Positions 1-4,599 of a stretch of DNA of 6,428 nt are shown here, one piece after another (position 1 is the stretch's first letter; each line of letters opens with the position of its first letter). Source of the DNA: an uncultured Blautia sp. (GTDB lineage Bacteria > Bacillota > Clostridia > Lachnospirales > Lachnospiraceae); assembly GCA_934408705.1 (NCBI GenBank), contig CAKRVL010000122.1, positions 1 to 6,428 on the forward strand, read 5' to 3'. Under the pieces are notes generated by a model. The model did no database searches. It was not told where the DNA came from and worked only from the letters and a program-made list of their open reading frames with translations. The position numbers were made by a program, and so were the translations under genes.

Positions 1-120
1 CCCTATCTGCTTCTTTTTAATACTGTTTATAGCTGTCAGGCTTCTGGATATATCTGGGATTTCATGCTTGTTATCTAATACATCGAATATTAAGCAACTG
101 CCATATTGACTTGTCTGCAT
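1..120 (-). CDS. Doubtful partial minus-strand ORF at window edge
   Basis: On the minus strand an ATG at 118-120 opens a frame of 40 codons with no stop before the left edge. It begins MQTSQYGSCLIF and contains a lysine-rich stretch near the edge. It would lie 10 bp behind the stop codon of the aldo/keto reductase. I do not recognise the product. No Shine-Dalgarno sequence precedes the ATG, and the same frame stays open backwards into the end of the reductase gene, so the true start, if any, is unclear. An open frame of this length is expected by chance fairly often, so it may be non-coding. Sequence to the left of the window would settle it. Confidence 0.18.
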   Translation of the reverse strand, partial: MQTSQYGSCLIFDVLDNKHEIPDISRSLTAINSIKKKQIG

Positions 121-130
121 ATTGGTATCG

Positions 131-1150
131 TTATTTACGAAACGATGTACTGGCTGTATTTTCAGCCGCAATTTCATCAATTCTCACAAGCTCTTCCTCC
201 GTAAATGGTGCACAGTGGATTGCTTTTATGTTATCAAGGATCTGCTGTGGTCGTGATGCTCCAATTAGTACACTGGTCACTTCCTGCTGTGCAAGCAGCC
301 ATCCAAGTGCCATCTGGGAAAGCTTCTCTCCTCGCTGGGCTGCAAGCATATTCAGCTCTGTAATCTGCTGAACGCGCTCTGGCGTCAGATTGCTTTCCTT
401 CAAAAATCTGCCGTCTGTACGGATTCTGCTGTCCTTTGGAATACCATTAAGATAACGGTCTGTAAGCTGTCCCTGGGCAAGGGGGCTGAATGTGATCAGA
501 CCTTTTTTCAGAATTCCCGTGGTCTTTTTCAGTCCATTTTTTTCCACAGTTCTGTCAAAAATAGAATAACGGTTCTGATTAATTACAAAAGGACAATGCA
601 TTTCCTGCAAAATCGACGCTGCCTGTGAAAGTGTTTTTCCATCGTAATTGGAAAGCCCCACATACAGGGCTTTTCCGCTCTGCACTGCACTGGCCAGCGC
701 TCCCATGGTCTCTTCCAGAGGGGTCTCCGGGTCCATTCTATGATGGTAAAAAATATCTACATATTCCAGTCCCATACGCTTCAGGCTCTGATCCAGACTT
801 GCCAGAAGATACTTGCGGCTACCCCAGTTCCCATAAGGACCATCCCACATTTCATATCCTGCCTTGGTAGTAATGATCAGCTCGTCCCTGTATTTTCCCA
901 GATCTTCTTTCAGAATCCTGCCGAAATTAATCTCTGCACTCCCTGGCTCCGGTCCATAATTATTCGCCAGATCGAACTGTGTGATTCCATTATTAAAAGC
1001 TGTAAAACAAAGCTGTCTCATGTTCTCAAAATTCGCTGTATCTCCAAAATTATGCCATAACCCAAGGGAAACCTTCGGCAGCATAAGTCCGCTGTTTCCA
1101 CAGCGGTTATATTCCATTGTCGCATATCGTTCCTTTGAAGCAGTATACAT
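131..1150 (-). CDS. yghZ: Aldo/keto reductase, YghZ (AKR14) type
   Basis: A 339-residue cytosolic NADPH-dependent aldo/keto reductase. It closely follows my recollection of E. coli YghZ, which reduces L-glyceraldehyde 3-phosphate and acts on toxic aldehydes such as methylglyoxal. Shared stretches include CGNSGL near the N-terminus, SLGLWHNFG, FDLANNYGPEPGSAE, SRKYLLASLDQSLKRMGLEY, VQSGKALYVG and VTSVLIGASR. The catalytic tetrad is visible as D60, Y65, K96 and H137, and SVLIGASR near residues 290-305 is the cofactor phosphate-binding region. The reading frame extends 13 codons upstream to 1189, but I start at the ATG at 1150: GGGAGG lies 6 nt before it, the resulting N-terminus (MYTASKERYATMEY) matches YghZ in length and pattern, and the upstream ATG would fall at the predicted transcription start. 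It is transcribed divergently from the DtxR-type regulator. Substrate is by homology only; the AKR family assignment is firm. Confidence 0.93.
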   Translation of the reverse strand: MYTASKERYATMEYNRCGNSGLMLPKVSLGLWHNFGDTANFENMRQLCFTAFNNGITQFDLANNYGPEPGSAEINFGRILKEDLGKYRDELIITTKAGYEMWDGPYGNWGSRKYLLASLDQSLKRMGLEYVDIFYHHRMDPETPLEETMGALASAVQSGKALYVGLSNYDGKTLSQAASILQEMHCPFVINQNRYSIFDRTVEKNGLKKTTGILKKGLITFSPLAQGQLTDRYLNGIPKDSRIRTDGRFLKESNLTPERVQQITELNMLAAQRGEKLSQMALGWLLAQQEVTSVLIGASRPQQILDNIKAIHCAPFTEEELVRIDEIAAENTASTSFRK

Positions 1151-1156
1151 GATAAA

Positions 1157-1162
1157 CCTCCC
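1157..1162 (-). promoter_or_regulatory. Ribosome binding site fixing the reductase start
   Basis: On the minus strand the sequence reads GGGAGG, followed by TTTATC and the ATG at 1150-1148. No comparable site precedes the upstream ATG at 1189-1187. This decides in favour of the 339-residue protein over the 352-residue frame. Confidence 0.8.
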
Positions 1163-1197
1163 GGAAAGCATTAATTTGTTGTAATACAAGTAGTTTC

Positions 1198-1226
1198 ATT
1201 ATACTACCCATAAAATGATTTGTCAT
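1198..1226 (-). promoter_or_regulatory. Promoter of the aldo/keto reductase
   Basis: On the minus strand ATGACA (1226-1221) and a perfect TATAAT (1203-1198) are separated by 17 nt, close to the sigma-A consensus. Transcription would start near 1191, giving a leader of about 40 nt. The -35 box and most of the spacer lie inside the imperfect palindrome at 1207-1229, and the -10 lies between the arms GTAGT (1190-1194) and ACTAC (1203-1207). Both are plausible operator symmetry. Assignment is by eye. Confidence 0.6.
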
Positions 1227-1229
1227 GGG
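1207..1229. promoter_or_regulatory. Candidate operator palindrome over the reductase -35 box
   Basis: The arms CCCAT (1207-1211) and ATGGG (1225-1229) are perfect inverted repeats. Further partial symmetry continues inward over A/T-rich bases. The site covers the -35 hexamer and most of the spacer of the reductase promoter, where a bound repressor would block RNA polymerase. It does not resemble the classical DtxR or MntR box that I know, so I cannot name the regulator. It may be bound by the divergently encoded DtxR-type protein or by something encoded elsewhere. Confidence 0.3.
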
Positions 1230-1290
1230 AAATGTATCAAAACTGCGGTTAATCAGTGCATAGTACATCTTTTATTTTTCCAAAAATCAA

Positions 1291-1319
1291 TTGCTCAAAT
1301 CAGTAAACTATGGTATTCT
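1291..1319 (+). promoter_or_regulatory. Promoter of the DtxR-type regulator gene
   Basis: TTGCTC (1291-1296), a 17-nt spacer and TATTCT (1314-1319) form a reasonable sigma-A promoter. An A/T-rich block with ATTTTT and AAAAAT arms (1274-1287) lies just upstream, in the position of an UP element. Transcription would start near 1326, leaving about 45 nt of leader. The leader contains the inverted pair CTTGT (1332-1336) and ACAAG (1345-1349), which could be an operator or a weak hairpin. Confidence 0.45.
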
Positions 1320-1358
1320 ATAGATATTATACTTGTACAGAGACACAAGCAAGAAATT

Positions 1359-1366
1359 GAGGTGAT
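1359..1366 (+). promoter_or_regulatory. Ribosome binding site supporting a GTG start
   Basis: GAGGTGAT, largely complementary to the 16S rRNA 3' end, lies 5 nt before the GTG at 1372. The first in-frame ATG is codon 44, inside the winged-helix domain, so the GTG is the only sensible start. Confidence 0.75.
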
Positions 1367-1371
1367 CTATC

Positions 1372-1740
1372 GTGAAATCTAATGAATCTGCTGAGAACTA
1401 TCTGGAGACCATACTTGTTCTCAGCCAAAAGAAACCAGTTGTCCGTTCAGTTGATATTGCTGATGAACTTGGATTTAAGAAGTCAAGCGTCAGTGTTGCC
1501 ATGAAGAATCTTCGTGAAAAGAACCACATTACAGTCACTCCTGAAGGTTATATTTATCTTACCGAATCCGGACAGAAGATTGCAGATATGATTTATGAGC
1601 GTCATGAATTATTATCATCCTGGCTGATCCGCCTTGGCGTTGATCCGGCGATTGCAACATCCGATGCATGCCGCATTGAGCATGTGATCAGTCCCGAGAG
1701 CTTCACTGCTATTAAAGCACATATTTCTTCCCAAAAATAA
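1372..1740 (+). CDS. DtxR/MntR-type metal-dependent repressor
   Basis: A 122-residue cytosolic DNA-binding regulator of the DtxR/MntR family, which represses metal-uptake genes when loaded with Fe2+ or Mn2+. Residues 5-65 form the winged helix-turn-helix (SVDIADELGF, then recognition helix KKSSVSVAMKNL, then the wing around 52-64). Residues 66-118 form the dimerisation and metal-binding domain, with RHELL at 77-81 and DACRIEH at 98-104. Candidate ligands are E12, H78, C100, E103 and H104. Position 9, which is Met in DtxR/IdeR and Asp in B. subtilis MntR, is Asn here, while C100 matches the DtxR side. The C-terminal SH3-like domain of full-length DtxR is absent, so it resembles the two-domain MntR layout. 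No feo, mntH or zinc transporter gene is adjacent, so the metal and targets are unknown. Family call is secure; iron versus manganese is not. Confidence 0.9.
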   Translation: MKSNESAENYLETILVLSQKKPVVRSVDIADELGFKKSSVSVAMKNLREKNHITVTPEGYIYLTESGQKIADMIYERHELLSSWLIRLGVDPAIATSDACRIEHVISPESFTAIKAHISSQK

Positions 1741-1745
1741 TTATT

Positions 1746-1818
1746 AAGACCTGCCCCAGATAAATCAGCTATGATACAGATTCTGTCGTTATAGCGTTTT
1801 TATCAGGAGGCAGGTCTT
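1746..1818 (+). terminator. Long composite hairpin terminator after the DtxR-type gene
   Basis: AAGACCTGCC (1746-1755) pairs perfectly with GGCAGGTCTT (1809-1818). Inside, CCAGATAAA pairs with TTTATCAGG with one mismatch. After a 3x3 internal loop, GCTATGATACAG pairs with CTGTCGTTATAGC through one bulged C and G-U pairs, closed by a 3-nt ATT loop. Together this is about 31 pairs. The last T residues of the stem continue into more T residues, giving a T tract on the plus strand, and it begins 5 bp past the stop codon. This is a rho-independent terminator geometry, although the stem is much longer than usual. Fewer T residues follow on the minus strand, so it might also weakly stop transcripts from glgB. 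Confidence 0.75.
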
Positions 1819-1822
1819 TTTT

Positions 1823-2008
1823 ATATGATGATACCAGGATCAAAAGGTCAAAAAGCCGATGCAAGCTCGCTTGCAAGAGGATTTTTGATCTCTTGACCCG
1901 CCAAAAACATGAGTAAGTAGCCATTTTTCAAAGAAAAATGAGCGGATTACGAATAGTTTTTGAAGATTGCGGGAGTGCAAAGCACGTAGCAATCTGGTAT
2001 CATAATAT
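1823..2008. repeat. MITE-like palindromic element with 15-bp inverted ends
   Basis: The ends 1823-1837 and 1994-2008 are inverted repeats matching at 14 of 15 positions (core ATGATACCAG / CTGGTATCAT). Between them lie several nested hairpins. TGCAAG/CTTGCA (1860-1865 and 1870-1875) has the tetraloop CTCG and flanking imperfect pairing that brings GGTCAA (1846-1851) to TTGACC near 1893-1898. CATTTTTC/GAAAAATG (1922-1929 and 1933-1940) is a perfect 8-bp stem with an AAA loop. AGATTGC/GCAATCT (1964-1970 and 1989-1995) encloses GTGC/GCAC (1975-1978 and 1982-1985). It has no coding frame of note. The right end overlaps the last base of the glgB stop codon. This is the architecture of a non-autonomous miniature transposable element or a REP/BIME-like repeat. 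Flanks are A/T-rich and no target duplication can be assigned with certainty. Multiplicity in the genome is not visible from here. Confidence 0.6.
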
Positions 2009-3789
2009 TATTTCACCAGATAATATCTGGCAGAGAATGGTCCCATTTTAAATACTGCTTTACCGCCCTTAATTTCCTTTTCTTTCTTTGTATAGCGCTT
2101 CTTACCACCATATTTCATCATATCACTTGCAAGAAGAAGCTCATAGCCTGCGTAATCAGTATCCATAGTATATTCCTGAGTTTCATCGGAGAAATTGAAT
2201 ACTGCAAGGATTTTCTGGTCCCCACTGATTCTTTCAAAAAGATACATACACTTCTGCTCCTGATGACAGTCTACCCATGAGAATCCACCCTGGGTGAAAT
2301 CCCGCTGTGAAAGAGCACTGTTCTTCAGATAACAGTTATTCAGGTCTGCCATAAATTTATGGAAAGCTTCATGAATAGGGAATTTCAGAAGGATCCAGTC
2401 CAGCTCGTCCTTCTCACACCACTCCTTTAACTGTGCAAGCTCATTTCCCATAAAGTTCAGCTTTGCTCCCGGATGTGCATACATATACATGTAAAAGGCC
2501 CTTGCCTGAGGAAATTTGTTATCATAACCGCCATTCATTTTCTGGGCTATCGTTGCCTTCCCATGAACAACCTCGTCATGAGACAATGGCAGAATATAAC
2601 GCTCATTATAAAAATACATCATGGAGAAGGTAAGCTTATGATATTTCTCCCGTCTCTCATTGGCATCTGCCTGGAAATAGGACAATGTATCGTGCATCCA
2701 GCCAAGATCCCATTTGTAGTCAAAGCCCAGTCCACCTTCCAATACAGGTCTGGTTACTCCTTGGTAAGGTGTGGAGTCTTCAGCAAAAAGCAGACATTCC
2801 GGAATCCGCTCTTTTAAGCCCTGGTTCATGGTACGGATAAATTTCAATGCTGCCAGATTTTCACCACGGCTGGCATCCCCCTGCCAGTAGATCAGATTTC
2901 CTACAGCATCCATACGCAGTCCGTCAAAGTGAAATTCACTCATCCAATAGTAAGCAGATGACTGAAGGAAGCTGCACACTTCTCCTCTGGAGTGCATAAA
3001 GTTACAGCTGCCCCATTCATTACGGCCAACTGCCATATTTGGATATTCATAAAGAGCTGTTCCATCATATTCAGCAAGTGCATAATCATTCACTGCAAAA
3101 TGCACCGGTACAAAATCCAGGATCACACCGATTCCAGCCTGATGACACTGATCTACAAAGGATTTCAGCTCTTCTGGCTTGCCATAACGGGAAGTTGGAC
3201 TGAAGTATCCCGTATCCTGATAGCCCCAGGATTCATCACATGGATATTCGCACAGTGGCATGATTTCCACATAATTGTATCCATGCTCTTTCAGATACGC
3301 GATCAAAATCGGAGCAAGCTCCTCATATGTATACCAGTCCTCCTGACCTTCTCCTCGTTTTTTCCAGGAACCAAAATGCATTTCGTAAATATTTATCGGC
3401 TTATCGTAGGTTGCTTTACGGTTTTTCAGCCATTTGCTGTCACCAAATTCATAGCCACCCAGAGCATACGTCTTAGATGCTGTTCCTGGACGCATCTCGC
3501 TATAAAAAGCATATGGGTCTGCGTGGTCTACAAAGGAGCCGTCCTGACGGTAGATTCTGTATTTATACATCAGGTCAGAGCCTACATCATTTATGGTACA
3601 TTCCCAGAAATTGCCATCATGAACGCGGTTCATAGGAGTCTCTGTCCAGCCATTGAACTCACCAATTACAGATACTCGCTGTGCTGCCGGGGCAAATGTA
3701 CGGAAGGTAGTTCCACCATCCCATACGTGAGCACCAAGGTACTGATATGCTTCAAATTCTTTTCCTGTATAAAAGTTGTAAAAATCCAT
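2008..3789 (-). CDS. glgB: 1,4-alpha-glucan branching enzyme GlgB (GH13)
   Basis: A 593-residue cytosolic enzyme that cuts alpha-1,4-glucan chains and re-attaches them as alpha-1,6 branches, the branching step of glycogen synthesis. Residues about 20-110 form a CBM48/early-set domain (RVSVIGEFNGW). Residues about 130-490 form the GH13 barrel, with INIYEMHFGSW (132-142), GYQDTGYFSPTSRYG (189-203), ILDFVPVHF (223-231) and GLRMDAVGN (290-298). The nucleophile is D294, the acid/base is E337 in LLFAEDST, and the transition-state residue is D405 in PLSHDEVVHG. The rest is the C-terminal beta domain. It is much shorter than E. coli GlgB (728 residues) because the extra N-terminal domain is missing. 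The strand-2 region has VPVHFAVNDYALAEYDGT where the classical enzyme has VPGHFP; I regard this as a subgroup variant. GGGAG lies 9 nt before the ATG. It is divergent from the TetR gene, and no other glycogen gene is in view. No minus-strand promoter stands out clearly. Confidence 0.95.
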   Translation of the reverse strand: MDFYNFYTGKEFEAYQYLGAHVWDGGTTFRTFAPAAQRVSVIGEFNGWTETPMNRVHDGNFWECTINDVGSDLMYKYRIYRQDGSFVDHADPYAFYSEMRPGTASKTYALGGYEFGDSKWLKNRKATYDKPINIYEMHFGSWKKRGEGQEDWYTYEELAPILIAYLKEHGYNYVEIMPLCEYPCDESWGYQDTGYFSPTSRYGKPEELKSFVDQCHQAGIGVILDFVPVHFAVNDYALAEYDGTALYEYPNMAVGRNEWGSCNFMHSRGEVCSFLQSSAYYWMSEFHFDGLRMDAVGNLIYWQGDASRGENLAALKFIRTMNQGLKERIPECLLFAEDSTPYQGVTRPVLEGGLGFDYKWDLGWMHDTLSYFQADANERREKYHKLTFSMMYFYNERYILPLSHDEVVHGKATIAQKMNGGYDNKFPQARAFYMYMYAHPGAKLNFMGNELAQLKEWCEKDELDWILLKFPIHEAFHKFMADLNNCYLKNSALSQRDFTQGGFSWVDCHQEQKCMYLFERISGDQKILAVFNFSDETQEYTMDTDYAGYELLLASDMMKYGGKKRYTKKEKEIKGGKAVFKMGPFSARYYLVK

Positions 3790-3822
3790 GTTTTTGCTCT
3801 CCCATTCATTATAAAAAGATAT

Positions 3823-3860
3823 TAGACAGTAGTTGTTTTTCTCTGTATAATAAGTATAAT
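3823..3860 (+). promoter_or_regulatory. Strong promoter for the TetR-family gene, with tandem TATAAT
   Basis: TAGACA (3823-3828), a 17-nt spacer and a perfect TATAAT (3846-3851) make a near-consensus sigma-A promoter. A second TATAAT (3855-3860) follows and would pair with TTGTTT (3833-3838) at a spacing of 16. Transcription from the first would start near 3858, giving a leader of about 120 nt that contains the palindrome at 3901-3914. Confidence 0.6.
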
Positions 3861-3900
3861 TGTGTAAATAAAAAATTGCTACCGACGAAAAACGACATTG

Positions 3901-3914
3901 GTTGGATTTCCAAC
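3901..3914. promoter_or_regulatory. Candidate TetR operator: perfect palindrome in the divergent region
   Basis: GTTGGA and TCCAAC form perfect 6-bp arms around TT. The first ten bases (GTTGGATTTC) recur as a direct repeat at 3929-3938. A nearby hairpin TTGCT/AGCAA (3943-3947, 3952-3956) precedes the TetR ribosome binding site. The palindrome lies between glgB and the TetR gene, in the TetR leader and upstream of any glgB promoter. TetR regulators commonly bind palindromes in their own divergent promoter region, so this is the best operator candidate, but binding is inferred. Confidence 0.4.
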
Positions 3915-3979
3915 GTTTTCTGAAATGTGTTGGATTTCTTTGTTGCTAACCAGCAAATTAACGTAAAGGATAACGCTAT

Positions 3980-4528
3980 ATGGATATCAGAATTGAAAAA
4001 ACCAGACAGAATATTATAAATGCTTTTATAGAACTGCGTTCTCATAAGGAACTGGAGAGGATTACGATTAAGGAGTTGTGTGAGAAAGCGCAGATTAATA
4101 AGTCTACATTTTATGCACATTATCAGGATATTTATCATCTTTCGGATACATTGGAAACGGAAGTTGTGGTATCAATTATGGAGAATCTAACTCATCCGGA
4201 GAGAGTACTGGAGGATACTGCTTTTTTTTCCAGGGAATTGTTTATGGGGTTTCTGGCAAAGGATTCACTGATTGGAATTTTGTTTTCGGGAAGCAGGAGT
4301 AAATGCCTGGTGCAGAAAATCGAAGTAGCTTTAAAGGAGCTGGTGTTTGGAGCTTACCCTCAATATCGGGAGGACAAGGACATTAATATTATGCTCACTT
4401 ACATTCTATATGGATGTTATTATGCGTTTTATGAAAACCGAAAATATGGAGATGTGCCAGTGCTTTCCAGTATTACAGAACTTACAGGCAAGACAGCGCA
4501 GGCAGCATTAAATATGATAAAAAAATAA
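3980..4528 (+). CDS. TetR/AcrR-family transcriptional regulator
   Basis: A 182-residue one-component regulator. The N-terminal TetR DNA-binding domain is clear: a first helix about 4-20 (KTRQNIINAFIEL), then the helix-turn-helix RITIKELCEKAQINKSTFYAHYQD at 27-50, with recognition helix residues KSTFYAHY. Residues about 51-182 form a helical ligand-binding and dimerisation domain. It is rich in aromatic residues late on (YILYGCYYAFYENR), which suggests a hydrophobic ligand pocket, but I cannot name the ligand. AAAGGA lies 9 nt before the ATG. It is divergent from glgB, so it may control itself, glgB, or both. recQ follows on the same strand after 71 bp. The family call is firm and the function is otherwise unknown. 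A glycogen-related role would be guilt by position only. Confidence 0.9.
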   Translation: MDIRIEKTRQNIINAFIELRSHKELERITIKELCEKAQINKSTFYAHYQDIYHLSDTLETEVVVSIMENLTHPERVLEDTAFFSRELFMGFLAKDSLIGILFSGSRSKCLVQKIEVALKELVFGAYPQYREDKDINIMLTYILYGCYYAFYENRKYGDVPVLSSITELTGKTAQAALNMIKK

Positions 4529-4537
4529 AAAGCACCT

Positions 4538-4554
4538 CAAAGTGTGCAACTTTG
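4538..4554 (+). other. Small hairpin between the TetR gene and recQ
   Basis: CAAAGT (4538-4543) and ACTTTG (4549-4554) form a perfect 6-bp stem with a 5-nt loop, starting 9 bp after the TetR stop codon. The sequence after it (CAGCTAC) has no T tract, so it is a poor terminator. It may stabilise an mRNA end or mean nothing. Confidence 0.3.
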
Positions 4555-4585
4555 CAGCTACTAAACAGTCACCTATTTTCATCGC

Positions 4586-4592
4586 AGGAGGT
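4586..4592 (+). promoter_or_regulatory. recQ: Ribosome binding site supporting the recQ TTG start
   Basis: AGGAGGT is an almost perfect anti-16S match. GGAGG ends 8 nt before the TTG at 4600. The alternative in-frame ATG at 4654 has no Shine-Dalgarno sequence in front of it, so TTG is preferred. Confidence 0.75.
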
Positions 4593-4599
4593 CAATAAA

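Noticed and set aside
127..146. Inverted repeat ATCGTT/AACGAT at the end of the reductase gene as a terminator
   Set aside because: It has only a 6-bp stem with an 8-nt loop, overlaps the final codons and lacks a T tract on the minus strand.
131..1189. Longer reductase start at the ATG at 1189-1187
   Set aside because: No ribosome binding site precedes it, and the predicted transcription start falls at about that point. The ATG at 1150 has GGGAGG and matches the YghZ N-terminus.
1823..2008. CRISPR array or small RNA gene
   Set aside because: There are no regularly spaced direct repeats. The structure is inverted-repeat based, and I see no promoter inside it.
2992..3825. Long plus-strand frame of 277 codons opposite glgB
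   Set aside because: It is wholly antisense to the conserved glgB frame apart from its last bases, has no ribosome binding site of note and no recognisable domain. It is a shadow frame.
3912..3925. CcpA cre-like site in the glgB upstream region (minus strand GAAAACGTT)
   Set aside because: Only the left half matches the cre consensus; the right half (GGAA) does not, so catabolite control cannot be claimed.
3809..4138. Minus-strand frame of 109 codons over the TetR start and the divergent region
   Set aside because: It overlaps the conserved TetR helix-turn-helix on the other strand, has A/T-driven composition and no family signature.
4538..4554. Terminator after the TetR gene
   Set aside because: The stem is only 6 bp and no T tract follows, so I list it only as a hairpin.
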